Shown: piece by piece, positions 11,655 through 23,700 of the stretch
Layout: each line of letters starts with the position of its first letter
Position numbering within the stretch: the stretch's first letter is position 1
Source of the DNA: Ananas comosus
Lineage: Eukaryota > Streptophyta > Magnoliopsida > Poales > Bromeliaceae
DNA length: 64,000 nt
NCBI RefSeq assembly: GCF_001540865.1
Contig: NC_033636.1
Coordinates: 6,885,983 to 6,949,982 of the forward strand
Direction of reading: 5' to 3'
Notes under the pieces: model-generated
What the model saw: only the letters and a program-made list of their open reading frames with translations
The model's database searches: none
Told to the model about the DNA's origin: nothing
Made by a program: the position numbers and the translations under genes

Positions 11655-14600
11655 ATGAATCTATCACAAGGAGAACCATCTACCCAGAAAGAAAGAAAAA
11701 TTAAAGCTACATGGGGTGCATCATTGCTCAAATTTTTTTGCGAAATATGTCATGCCCCGCGCCCCGCCTATTTGATCGGGTTCGGGCACGTTAACAGACC
11801 GCCGAACGGACAGAGTCTCCCCTGTACGTCCAAAGCGTCGCAATCAATACGATACAAGGAATTCCAACCAGGAACAGTATTCATTCATAAATTGCATAAG
11901 GAAGTATCAAAAACATAAAACTACTAAGTTATTACAACATTCAACTTAGATACATATTACAACACATTTTCTTTTACATTCATTTTCCAAATACAATCAC
12001 AATTATTACAATTTATTACAAGTTTGTACTTTTTGTCTCTAAACCCCTCAAGCTAGACCACCAACTCGGGTACTGCTATCTCGGTCTCTGGGTAGGGCGC
12101 TACCTACGGAGCTACGCCCTTGCCTCGCGCCGTCGCGCCGCTCATGTGTGTACCTGTAACACCCCAAAACAACGTAGGGTGAGAACCAGCTCCATGGTTC
12201 CCAGTGGGTACGGCCACCCAAGGGAAGAGCTCGACCAATAGGTCCAAGGAGGCACTGCAATCATGTTAGTCCAAAAACATCTATATATATATCATCATAT
12301 TATTATGCAACTAACAGATAACATGCCTCACAAAATACGATATGCAAAACCTGTAACTCATGCAAGTAGTTTACTTGATTCTACTACATATTATTAGTCA
12401 TTCTTTACATGTAACCGTTCTTTACTTATTTAGCTATTCTCATTCATTAGCGATTATTTACATCATTTCCCTGTTTATATTATACTCATTGGCGATTCTT
12501 TATTCTTTGACATTCTTGATTGTTGTTATACTTTAGCATTTGCCGTTCTTTCTTAAGTTTACTTTACCTTAGCCAACTATGCCACTCGACTCGGTCTTGA
12601 GTCAATCAATCGCGGATAGTCCGCGCACTGTCTAGCTCGATGTGAAGGAACTCTCACATGCACCTCAGCTAACCACAGCCTACTGTACTCCTATCCTAGC
12701 CGTCTGGCGGCGAACGCATCGCACCTCACCCAACAACAGCCTAGGTCATGACTTAGCCACCCGGCGGCGAAATCGTCGCACACGCCACGTCGATGGTTCA
12801 GTCAACAAGCAGTATGATCCACTAACCGGCTAACCATCCGGTGGCGAAATCGTCGCACACGCCACGACAATGGTTCTATAGCCCCTGGGCGGCAAAATCG
12901 TCGCACACACCCCACACCCCTCTCGGTGTATCCATTTAGCTTTGGGATCCCGGAATCTATTTCACAATATATAAGGGTTGGTCTTATCCCTATAGAATTG
13001 ACCCATCTAGGTCCAAGCCTTTACTCAACCTAAGTTAATACTTTAGGTTCGTTGCCTCTATACTCATAGCCTAGGTTTATTAACTCTAGGTTCATTACCG
13101 TTGCCCACCTAGGTTCATGTGATTCTAGGTTCATTATCTTTATCTCACAACCTATGTTCTCTAACATTAGGTTTAATGCCATTCCTATTTAACCTATGTT
13201 CATCAACACTAGGTTCATTATTTCTCTTGTCCAACCTATGTTTACTAACATTAGGTTCATGCCACATTTGTTCGACCTATGTTCTTGACATTAGGTTCAA
13301 TGCCACTCGATCTATAGGTGCATTTATGTCCATATACACAAGTCCTTTACTTATCATTCTCAACTTGCCATTAGGCATTATCACTAACATGCTTTCTACT
13401 TTATGTTAGTATGCAATAACCCTTTATCTCATATCTTTAGCTAACATCGTTCTAAGCATTTACTTAGCATTCTTACATTGTATCCATATATAAAATATGG
13501 TAGCTTAACATAACATTCATTTTATGCATTCATGTGTTCTAACACTAGCTACCACTACGTGCATCAATGATAAATATGTATCTTAGACATACAGGCGACC
13601 TAGTCGCTTCGGTAAACACAACCCACCTTAAAACGCGTTCCGATTGCTTGTCGTCACTTGCAATCGGCCTCCCGCGGCACCAGTGACCCGGTTTGGCCCG
13701 AACTCTTGCGCTGCCACCCAAACGGCCACCAATCTGCGATCTGTTTGTTCTGGAGTTTATTTCTCTATACCACGATGCTCCAGATCCGTTTTCGTAATTT
13801 TTGGACGCTTATTCCGCGTGCTGCTGCTATCTGTACCAAAACCGACCTTTTTATCAATAACTTCGCGTACCCGCTTCGTTTCACCGAACCGAGCGCACCA
13901 ACGCATTCGTTTGATCCCCAATTAGGTTTTCAAGAGGTCAATTTACCTCAAAAACACCCAGAGGCAAAAGCCCCAAATTTGGTGCTCTAACAATGCCATA
14001 ATCAAATTTCTTGGGATTGATCTCATAACTAAGCATAATTAAGCTTAGAACCACTCAAGAAGCTCTCTAATCCCATTTCCAAACCATTTGAACCATTTCT
14101 AGGGCATCAAACACGAACCCTAGCAATCCACCATGAGAGCACCATGAAAAACCTTGGTTTTCATGTGTTCTATGGCCATTAGAATGTTTCTACACCTGTA
14201 GAAGCTTCAAAACTTAACTCCTTAGGGCACAAAACCAAGCCCTAGGCTTTACTTCACATAAAACCTCACCTTTGTCACAAGATCATCCAAGTCCACCTTG
14301 TAGGAGAGCTTCTTGATCCTTCCCAAGCTCCAAAAACCCACAAGTTCTCCTCCAATCCACCTCTATCCCACCTTGAGAGAGAGTTTTTAGAGAGAGAGAG
14401 GGAGAGAAAATGAGAGAGAGAGTGATCTCCTTACTGCTGTGAAGAGATGAGAGGGTTTGGGTCTTATTTGGGCTGCTACACTTGCAGTTAGGCCCTCCAA
14501 CTCTCTAATTCTGTAGCAGGCTGCGCCAGCGGTCCACGGTGCACCGTACCGGTACACGGGTTCCTGTCACCGGTACAATAGCCTTTTTCTGTGGTCCACG

Positions 14601-15794
14601 GTGCACTGTACCGGTACACGAAATCCTGTCATCGCTACACAGTCTTTTTCCAGCTCAAACCCGAGAGCTTTCTCCCTCGGTCAGCGATGGTTATACCGGT
14701 ACAGCCATCACCTGGTACCGATACACAAGCTCCTGGTACCGATACACAAGCTCCATATTTCTATTTTTCACGTCTTTTTGACTTTATTTAGCTCCCATTA
14801 TCGCTAAAACCTTTCTTATTCTTTTAGAACTCATTTTTAACCCTTCCAACACGGTTGGAATGTTAACGGAACTTGTGCAACTATTTCTTTCGGGCACTTT
14901 GGCCAATTTGGCTAAAGTCCAATATATTCCGCCTATATTTCGGTAGTTACAAAATATGTGTTGAAAAGGTCAATGCAAGGAACCGACCTAATACTCATTT
15001 TAATAGAATTGGATGGCAAAATGTGGTTAATAAGTTTAGAGAGAAAACAAATAGAGCGTACGATAAAATACAATTGAAAAATAAATGAGATTCTCTTAGA
15101 AGGGATTGGGTTTTATGGATGCAATTAGTCGGTAAAGAGACAGGATTAGGATGGAATCATGCATGGGATACCATTGATGCCAGCCCTGAATGGTGGGAGG
15201 AGAAATTAAAGGTCAGTATACAATTTAATTTTTGGCTTATTCATACTGTATTTTTTTTATACAATATAATGTAACCATATGATATATATAGGTACTACCT
15301 GAAGCTGCGAAGTTCCGCGACACGGGGTTGGAGAATGCTGCACTACTACAAGTTATGTTTTCGAAAACCATCGCTTTAGGTGACATTGCATGGACACCGG
15401 CTTTAGGGACAATGCCTCCTGATCCATATCGTTCACATGATTTAGAGGAAGGTAGTGGAGACTCGGATGAAGATGTTAATGAAGATGTTAATGTAAGAAA
15501 GATAAAATTGGGACGACTGCTTATATGCAACGACAATTATCACGTATATGCGATGCAGCTGAGAGCTTTAATTCTCAAAGTAGCCGTTCAGTTACATCTG
15601 AGAGCTCGACCTATAGTTTTAAAGATTGTATGGATTTGCTAATGACGATGAGTGAAATTACACGAATGAGTGTGCTTTATATGTTTGCCATTCACTTATT
15701 TAAAAAATCAATTAATCGAAAAGTATTCATAGACTTGAAGGAACCGGAAGTGCGACTCGCGTGGCTAAAGGATGAATTTGAGGAATATATTTAG
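11655..15794 (+). pseudogene. PIF/Harbinger ORF1, Myb/SANT-like DNA-binding protein, interrupted
   Basis: ORF1 partners the transposase in DNA binding. The first segment (11655-11747, from MNLSQGEPSTQKERK) reads into the LTR insertion. Dropping that insertion and one AAATA copy joins it in frame at 14957, restoring a conserved FFCEICVEKV-type block followed by NRPNTHFNRIGWQNVVNKF. A TGG to TGA change then stops the frame (LKNK-stop-DSLRRDW). The frame goes on through GLGWNHAWDTIDASPEWW to a donor at about 15210, with an acceptor near 15291. The second exon reads PEAAKFRDTGLENAALLQ, then needs a frameshift near 15510 to reach the C-terminus (SINRKVFIDLKEPEVRLAWL) and the stop at 15792-15794. 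Family membership is from remembered plant homologues. Inactive. Confidence 0.82.
11748..14951 (+). mobile_element. 3.2-kb solo LTR or LTR-only element (copy 1)
   Basis: Begins TGTCATGCCCCGCGCC and ends GGTAGTTACA, giving TG...CA termini, with a perfect 5-bp target duplication AAATA at 11743-11747 and 14952-14956. No gag or pol frame lies inside, so it is a solo LTR or a non-autonomous element. Internal features: a TGTAACACCCC-type block near 12157, three or four repeats of GGCGGCGAAATCGTCGCAC (12700-12910), a tandem array of AACCTATGTT...ATTAGGTTCAT units of about 57 bp (13040-13310), and GTACCGGTAC palindromes near 14545-14620. An inverted relative is at 33429-36750. Coding direction unknown. 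Confidence 0.85.
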
Positions 15795-16209
15795 GATGTT
15801 TTCCATTAGTATTATGTTGTTGTACTAGTAATACTGATTTATCTTTAAATGTGTGTTGTTGTGTGTTTGTTGTGCTCTAATGTATAAATAATCTTATATA
15901 CTATATTGTCTTTATTGGTATTTTTATGTTATGTTGTTATATAATGCTATGTTGCTTTAAGTATTATGTTCCTTAAGGATGAATGTACTAGTAACATTAA
16001 TGTGTATTGTTGTGTGTTTGTTGTGCTCTATGGTGTTTTTGTTGCTACTTTTATGTTCTTTTATGTTGCTACTTTTATGTTATGTGTATTATTAATGGTG
16101 TTTTGTTGCTCTATGGTGTACTAGTAACATTAATGCTATGTTGCTTTATGTATTATGTTCTTTGTTAATAATAGTTTGTCATTTATTATTATGTTATTTT
16201 TATGTAGGG

Positions 16210-17549
16210 ATGAGTTCGAATACAAGTGATTGTAATACTATAGAAGATGAAAGTGACTCCGAAAATGAACGTAGTTGCGAAGTGGACAAAACAAAAAAAT
16301 TTTATATCACGGCCACTGTCGAAGTAACAATAGTGCTAATTATTATGCCAAGTATCTTATGAAACAAAATCCTAGAACTTCAAAACTTTCAGGATGGTAA
16401 TGGATTCAAGAAACCTTACGAACCCCAGGGGAGAGTTATAGAATGCTTCGAATGGAGCCTGAAGTGTTTAAAAGATTTGCTTCATTACTCACTAATAATT
16501 ATGGCTTACAATCAACTTGAGCAATGCATGGAGAGGAGGCCCTTGCGATATTTCTTTTGGTTTATGGGCACAATGAAACAAATCGTAATATTCAAAACCG
16601 TTTCATGTACTCGAGTGAAATAATTAGTAGAAAATTTAATGAAGTTCTTGATAGTTTAGTTCGATTTTCTGTTGACATAATTAAACCGTTGGATCCTTCA
16701 TTTGCTACAATCCCTCCTCAAATCGCAACAATGTTAGATTCTGACCTCATTTTGAAGGAGCTATTGGTGCAATTGATGGAACACTTATTCGTGCTGTTAT
16801 ACCTAAAGAAGATCAAATTTCATATATTGGTAGAAAGCCTTACCCAATGCAAAATGTAATGGATGTTTGTGATTTCAATATGGTATTCACATTTGTTGTT
16901 GCCAGTTGGCCGGGAGCCACGCATGATGCATGAATTTTCACTAGGGCTTTGAATGACTATGGTCATATATTTCCACATCCTCCTGAAGGCTAGTTTAGTA
17001 TTTTTTTATTAAGTTATATCTATAGTTTTATATTGCAATTATCTAATAGTTTTAATTATTTTTTGTTCATATGTAGGTAAGTACTATCTTGTAGATTCGG
17101 GGTACCTCAATATAAAAGAATATCTAGGACCTTACACTGGTGGAAATGTGAGATATCATATTCCTGAATTTAGACAGGAGTCTCAATCACGAGGTTATAA
17201 AGAGGTGTTTAATCATGCACATTCATCCTTAAGAAATGCTATTGAACAATCATTTGGTGTACTTAAAGCACGGTAGCGTATATTACAAATGATGCAAGGT
17301 TATTCAGTGCCAACTCAATCAAAAATAGTGTCGGTAACAATGGCACTTCACAACTTTATTATGATGAGTTCGACGCAAGATAAAGAGTTCAACAAATGTG
17401 ATCAAGATATAAATTATATGCCCAACATCAAAAAAGATGAAAGCAATACAAGTAGTTCGACACAGAATTTTAGAGGAGTAACAGATGATTATATCATGAC
17501 CCAAACTCGCGATCGTATTGCTGCATCATTGATGAGCACATTTAGATAA
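16210..17549 (+). pseudogene. PIF/Harbinger DDE transposase, broken
   Basis: This enzyme cuts and pastes the element. The transposase (DDE_Tnp_4 type) is recognisable from FMYSSEIISRKFNEVLDSLV (16600s) through the first catalytic Asp block (AIGAIDGTLIRAVIP, near 16770), the second (VVASWPGATHDA, near 16900), the YYLVDSGYLN block (17085) and the glutamate block (RNAIEQSFGVLKAR, near 17240) to a C-terminal MTQTRDRIAASL. An intron spans about 16993-17076. Lesions: frameshift or stop near 16370, stop at 16519 (QST-stop-AMHGEE), a frame change near 16760, stop in THDA-stop-IF near 16932, and stop after LKAR at 17275. The DDE residues themselves remain. Not functional. Confidence 0.87.
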
Positions 17550-17846
17550 ATTGTTATCCAAATGGATATTTATCATTATACACTTTTGTTATATTAAATA
17601 GTTACTGATAACTTGAAATATTGGTATGTAATATTAATTAGTTTTAAAAATGACTATTGTGAAACAGCATTACAAAATCACTTCAGCAAAAAACTTTGCC
17701 AAACAGCTTTCTAAAATCACTTCAGCAAAATCACTATTATATCAGACTCACCAAACGCTCTACAGCTTTTAACAGAAAACACTTTTCCAAACCAAAATCA
17801 CTTTTCAGAAATCACTTTTTCAGAAGCTAGGCCAAACAAGCTCTTA

Positions 17847-18123
17847 CACTCTTTAAGCAAAAATTGTATTCTTTGGGCGAAATTTACACCATTTCTCTTT
17901 CTCCTCCTCCTTCAAAAATTTACACTATTTTGAACTCATAAGTAAAATTTATACCATTTTACACCATTTACACCATTTTGGAAAAGCTCCTTCAAAAATT
18001 TACATCATTTACATCATTTTGGAAAAGCTCCTTGGCGTCGGCGGCGTATGTTGACGCGTATCCCGACGAGGATGAAGCATGGGTCTCGTATAGAGATAGA
18101 GTGCTCAAGCTAGACCGCGGCCT
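17847..18123. other. Degenerate repeat and short open segment before a hAT end
   Basis: Contains three repeats of an (AAAATTTACACCATTT)-like unit and two of TTGGAAAAGCTCCTT. From about 18028 to 18123 one frame reads DAYPDEDEAWVSYRDRVLKL, looks coding by composition, and stops exactly at the hAT terminus at 18124. It could be an exon fragment of an unidentified host or transposon gene cut by the hAT insertion. Confidence 0.4.
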
Positions 18124-19292
18124 CGAATAGGGTTGTAAATGGATATGGATACCCGAATTTTATCCGAATTCAAACCCGAACGGAGCGGATTTTATCCGAT
18201 GTAAATGGATATGGATTCGGGTATGGATATAAAAAAAAAAATTCGACGGATTCGGGTTTGGGTATGGATATTTTTAAAAAATCCGAATCCGAATCCGAAT
18301 CCGAACCCGAACCCGAACCTGAACCCGACCCGAACTCGAACCCGACACGAACTCGACACGAACTCGAACAAATTTAATATGATATAATATATAAAAAAAA
18401 TTCAAGCCATTAGATCTGAATTTAAAGGCCAAAAAAATACTTACACTTTTATAATCTAAACCAAAATACATATATCTTTATAACCCAAACCCTAATATTA
18501 AAAAATCAAAACCGTCCCATTTCCCAAAACCTAATAGTTAAAAGAAGATAACTACTTCAAAATCTTTCGATTTTCCAAACTCTCTCCATCTCCAAACCCT
18601 AATAGTTAAAACCTTAAAAGACACTTGTGTAGTCTCTTGTTCATTCTTCTCCAAGAGGGTATTTTGGCTTATTGCTTTCTCTCCAAGAACTACAACTTCA
18701 AACCTAAGAGGAAAATCTGTGAGGATTTTTTTAAAAAAAAAATTAAAAATTAAAGTTGTTTCTTTGATGTGGGTTCTTTTCATTCTTCATATATATCTTT
18801 CTTTTCTTATTTTTTAACTTTAGTCCTTTAGTTCTTGTAGGTTGTTGGGCAATGGAACTATCTTTTTTTTAAAAAAAAAATTTAAGAAACTTTCATTTTA
18901 TTTTTCTCTTAATTAGTATTTTTAACTTTACTCTCTTAGATTTTATGGATTGTTGGGCAATGGAACTACTTTTTTTTAATTTTTTAAAAATCTTTTGTTT
19001 AATTTTTCTCTTAATTAGTATTTTTAACTTTAGTCTCTAAATCTTATATATTTTTGAGCAATGGATTATCTTTTTTTAATTTTTTTTTAAATTTTTTTAT
19101 CTTATTTTTTTCTTAAATTCTATGAGAATTTGTGTATCATTGATGTAGTAAAATCATAGTTAGTTAATTCGGATTCGGCAAAAATTTGGTACTGGTATAA
19201 TTCGAATAAACTTCGTTTTCTAATTTTTAAATTCGTTGAAAAATACGGCTAAAAAACGGATTCGGTAAATATTCGGATACGTGATTGTCACG
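18124..19292. mobile_element. hAT element, left portion (GGGTTCGGG family)
   Basis: Starts TAGGGTTGTAAATGGATATG, the Ac-like hAT terminus seen also at 28020, with subterminal CCGAATCCGAACCCGAACCC repeats at 18285-18345. The interior holds three tandem copies (about 18795-19085) of a ~118-bp unit with the words AACTTTAGTC and GGGCAATGGAACTA. At the right is a subterminal-like GATTCGG-rich part at 19165-19290. It stops at the N at 19293. The flank on this side is GCCTCGAA, which does not match the flank of the piece right of the N. Confidence 0.65.
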
Positions 19293-19293
19293 N

Positions 19294-19553
19294 ATATTTG
19301 AATTTGTATTTTAAAAATTTAGGTTTAATATAATATATTTTGAAATATTGAAAAAAGAAATAATTGTTTCGGATTCAAATTTTCGCGTTCGGGTTCGGTT
19401 TCGGGTTTCGGATTTTTGGTCGGGTTCGGGTTTGGATATGGATTTTTAAAATCCGTCGGGTTCGGGTTCGGGTTCGAGTCTCGGGTTTGGAGTCGGGTTC
19501 GGGTTCGGGTTTTTAAAAATCCGCCCCGAATCCGACCCGTTGACATCTCTAAC
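19294..19553. mobile_element. hAT element, right portion in gag copy 1
   Basis: Ends CCCGTTGACATCTCTA followed by ACCTCAGC, the same terminus and flank as the hAT at 28020-28543. It carries GGGTTCGGGTTCGGGTTT subterminal repeats. Its left continuation is separated by an N and belongs to a differently flanked element. Confidence 0.7.
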
Positions 19554-20493
19554 CTCAGCTCTCTCCACCCACAAAGCTTGCTCTATGGACGCATCCAGGG
19601 TCCTCGACCTCTGCGCCCGCACCAACCTGAAAATGTCTGGTCTCAGCCCCTGCTCGAACATGTACACTCCGTGTACCTCGTCTCTAGCCACAAATGGCAC
19701 ACAGTTCAGGAGTCGAGTAAACTCCCGAATGTACTCCTGCACTGGACGATCCCCTTGCTGAAGCCTCCTCAAATCCTCCTCGAGTTTCTGCTTCACACTG
19801 TTGGGAAAGAACATCCCAAACAGCATTCCACAGAACTCATCCCATCCCAGCTGCAAAGCCACCAGTCCCTGCTCTCTCCTTACTCTCCTCCACTAGGCGT
19901 GGGCATCACCTGCCAAGCAATGGACTCCCAAAGACACCTACTTCCCCTCAGGAATGAACAGATCCTCAAATAACTTCTCCATCGCACTGACCCATCCTCA
20001 ACAACCTAGGCCTCAGTGCAACTGCCATCGAAAATCGGTGGATCAAAACGGCGAAAACGGGCCAACCTCTCTGTCCACCACTCCTGCTTAGCCTTTGTCA
20101 ACTGTACTGGCCCCCTAGCAGGCGCAACTAGCGCTGCAGGAAGCTCCACTGTGGGGGCATAGCTGCAGCTGGTGCTGACGCTGGAGTAGTCGGAGGCGGA
20201 ATGGCCTGCTCTGGTGCTCTCGGTACTGTACTCGGTGACGGAGCTATCCTCTCGCACAGCCTCTCCAACAACTCCCCCTGCCGCTTCGTCACCTCTGTCA
20301 GAGCGGCTAACTATGCACTCAAATCCAGGGATGCACTCGCCTCCGGTCGGGCCCTCTGCTCAACAACTGGGGGTGCCCTCATCTCTGGTGATGCACTCGG
20401 CTCTGCCTGCTAAGGCATCTCGGGAGATCTAGCACAATCCTGCGCCAACTGGGCACGCTCCCGTAACGACGGTCGACCTCGGCGACGATACAT
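19554..20493 (-). pseudogene. Ty3/gypsy gag, copy 1 (5' part)
   Basis: Gag forms the virus-like particle of the retrotransposon. The frame starts at the ATG at 20493 (MYRRRGRPSLRERAQLAQ) after the LTR and PBS, passes stops near 20410 and further on, then shows the conserved capsid core: LGWDEFCGMLFGMFFPNSVK, DLRRLQQGDRPVQEYIREF, LRPDIFRLV, ending AEVRD where the hAT terminus cuts it. Stops and a cut make it inactive. It reads away from the LTR at 20793-24085. Confidence 0.82.
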
Positions 20494-20772
20494 AGCTGCA
20501 GGAAACAAATCGGAGTCAGATGAAACACAAACATTCTCGACCCAATCAATGAAATTCTGGAAGGCGGTCCCTGTTTTCCTCCAAAATTATGTCGTCTGCA
20601 GCAAACATAATTTGTCAGGCCAAAACAGGAACTCCTTCAGTCACTCACCCCCACTCTAGGAGGAGTTAGAACAATTAATCATTGACTTTCGTAATAAATT
20701 ACGCCTCTCGCGTCTTGCCTTCCTAAGGTTTGTCAAACTTAGGTTTTCTAGATCCCAATGACCTAAAGCTAA

Positions 20773-20784
20773 GCTCTGATACCA
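20773..20784 (-). other. Primer binding site for initiator Met tRNA
   Basis: On the minus strand TGGTATCAGAGC follows the LTR end (…GGGGCGTGACA) after eight bases. This is the classic plant retrotransposon PBS complementary to tRNA-iMet. It shows that the LTR at 20793-24085 also serves as a 5' LTR for the gag to its left. Confidence 0.88.
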
Positions 20785-20792
20785 ACTTAATC

Positions 20793-23700
20793 TGTCACGC
20801 CCCGGATTACACGTTCCCCGGGCACGCCGACAAATCCGCCGTATACAAAAGAATTTTTCCTGTATACGAAGCAATAGCAGTACCTGTAAATCATACAATA
20901 CTACAAACAGTAGTATAAAGCTGCTAGAGTAAACAGAAGCTAAACAAATGGAGTTCCATATACATAGTCCAATACCAAAAACACAGAGCTACTCGCACTG
21001 GCGAGTTAAGTATACTATGTACATGAACTCAAAATAAAACATCTACCTGCAGTACGGGCACCTCTAGCTCGGCACGTCTGGTAGGGCTCTAACTCGTGAC
21101 GCCCTTGCCTCGATCCAGATCTGCGGCAGCAGCAGCCGACGACGATGGCTCTGCAAAAATAGGGGTAACAACAGGGCGTGAGAACTACTGTAAAAACAGG
21201 TAGTCCTCAGTGGGTGCCGCCCAAAACAATATCGGTCCACCCACTAAGTCTACAGAAGGGAGCAATGGTAAAAGTAAAATGCTGGAATGAACTCTACAGC
21301 TACTAGTCACTACACCATCCTGCTCTATGCTAACCAACTGTAGGAAATGTCAAAACTGATCCAATCCAATCGGGACTGTAAACATACCCGTCCCGGGGAC
21401 TGTGAATACACCTGTCCCTGCCCAGTTGCGACTATCCAGCTACCTCCACACTAACTGGTCCGTGGAGAGCAAGTCCAACCGGCATGAACGACACCAACGC
21501 GAAAGCACAAAGTCCGTCTCCGGAGTGGCACTCGTGGGCGCTACCAAACCGAGTATGCAGCGTATCGCTGTCGAGCACAATCAGGCTCTGAAAATCCAAA
21601 GTCAAGTAACCGACTCTAACTGGTCTAACAACCAACAGTTCACGTGCCCTCGGCACAATCTGTCGCCAAAAAGGCGATCTGGGTCCACCGTCAACCCTGA
21701 CGGCACCCAACAGTCCGGAACAGCCCAAATGACCCTGTAAAAATCCACTCGGCGTACCAGCACGAGTGTAAATGTATGCTAAACTACCTGGAGTACTCGT
21801 CTCGAGAATACTGCGACAGTACAATTTTATAACAGCTCCTAGAGCTAAATCAGGCAGTTTAAACAAGTGACGGTCTAAATCGCAGATTTTCTCCTAATTA
21901 AAATTCCAAGTCCAACATGTATAAACTACTCAATTTATTACCACATGCTCCAAATTCAGATTTGCAATCATAATATAATCCATGAATTCGAGCTAGAATA
22001 GACTATATCAAAAATCGAAATTTATACATGTCGACGATTAGAACTTAGGAGTAAAAACCGATGTAACCCACCTCAAAAGCTAATCCCTGGTAGCGAAGGA
22101 CTCCCACTGGTGTAGAGCGACCTGCTGGATCAACCGGAATCCGCCGAGTCCAGAATCGAGCTAACTCTACGCTCTACACAACACAAGTCACAATTTCAGT
22201 CCAAAAATTACAGCAGTGAGGTACAACAGGGATTCGACTAAGCTAACCTTCACCAAATCCAACAAGTAAGGGCTTCATGGATTCCTCTCGAAGTCCTAAA
22301 TCCAGCGAACCAAGTCTCGTCAAAATCCGATGCTCCAGCGTCGAGTACGAGCTGAAATACTAACAGTCGACGATGAATTTCAGCAAAACAGCATCACTCC
22401 AAGTTGAAATAGTAAGAACTTGTCCAAAACAATGGAAATGCTGAATTACCCACCTCGACAACGCCAAGCACCGGTGCGACAGCAAGAACGGTGAAAACCT
22501 ATGCTCGCTCGGCCTCCTCGCGCTACCCCGGCGTCAAACACGTGCTCGAACGGCTTCGCGGCACGACGTCGGCGACAAATTCTTCACCCGAGCTCCCTTG
22601 CCTTCAACCGGTTGAAAGAGTGAGGAAGAGGAAGAGATACAGCAGTAGGACTCCTCTCTCTCTACACGAAGCTATATAGAGAGAGGGGATGTTGGAGATA
22701 CAAACGAGGTGGAGATTTACATAACTACCCTCACACCTACCCCCCTTTGTATCAGTACACGGGCTCCTGTACCGGTACAAGAGCCAAGTCGAGAGCAGCT
22801 AAGCCGGAGCGCGCTGGTTGTACCGGTACAGCCACGCTGGTTGTACCGGTACAGCAAGCAGAGAAATCTGNAGAATACTGCGACAGTACAATTTTATAAC
22901 GGCTCCTAGAGCTAAATCAGGCAGTTTAAACAAGTGACAGGTCCAAATCGCAGGTTTTCTCCTAATTCAAATTCCAAGTCCAACATGTATAAACTACTCA
23001 ATTTATTACCACATGCTCCAAATTCAGATCTGCAATCATAATATAATCCATGAATTCGAGCTAGAATAGACTATACCAAAATCGAAATTTATATATGTCG
23101 ATGATTAGAACTTAGGAGTAAAAACCGATGTAACCCACCTCAAAAGCTAATCCCTGGCAGCGAAGGACTCCCATTGGTGTAGAGCGACCTGCTGGATCAA
23201 CCGGAATCCGCCGAGTCCAGAATCGAGCTAACTCTACGCTCTACACAACACAAGTAACAATTTTAGTCCAGAAATTGCAGTAGTGAGGTACAACAGGAAT
23301 TTGACCAAACTAACATTCACAAAATCCAGCAAGTAAGGCTTCGTGGATTCCTCTCGAAGTCCTAAATCCAGCGAACCAAGTCTCGTCAAAATCCGATGCT
23401 CCAGCGTCGAGAACGAGCTGAAATATTAACAGTCGACGATGAATTTCAGCAAAACAGCATCACTCCGAGTTGAAGTAGTAAGAACTTGCCCAAAATAATG
23501 GAAATGCTGAATTACCCACCTCGACAACGCCAAGCACCGGTGAGACAGCAAGAACGGTGAAAACCTATGCACGCCTGGCCTCCTCGTGCTACCCCGGCGT
23601 CAAACACGTGCTCGAACGGCTTCGCGGCGCGACGTCGGCGACAAATTCTTCACCCGAGCTCCCTTGCCTTCAACCGGTTGAAAGAGTGAGGAAGAGGAAG

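Larger units (their letters stand above)
10346..17843 (+). mobile_element. PIF/Harbinger DNA transposon, formerly autonomous, split by an LTR element
   Basis: Terminal inverted repeats GAGGGTGTTTGGCCAAGC (left) and, inverted, GAGCTTGTTTGGCCTAGC (right) are each followed by an AAAAGTGATT block, with TTA target duplications at 10343-10345 and 17844-17846. It encodes the two proteins expected of this superfamily: a Myb/SANT-like ORF1 and a DDE transposase. The 7.5-kb length includes a 3.2-kb LTR-type insertion; the native element was about 4.3 kb. Both proteins carry stops, so it is no longer autonomous. Confidence 0.9.

Noticed and set aside
12048..12260. Possible tRNA or small RNA gene in the LTR element (cloverleaf-like GGTCCAAG words)
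   Set aside because: No A/B boxes or foldable acceptor stem found. The sequence is repeated inverted in the second LTR copy, so it is LTR structure.
19416..19973. Plus-strand 185-codon frame
   Set aside because: Antisense shadow of gag fused to hAT subterminal repeats.
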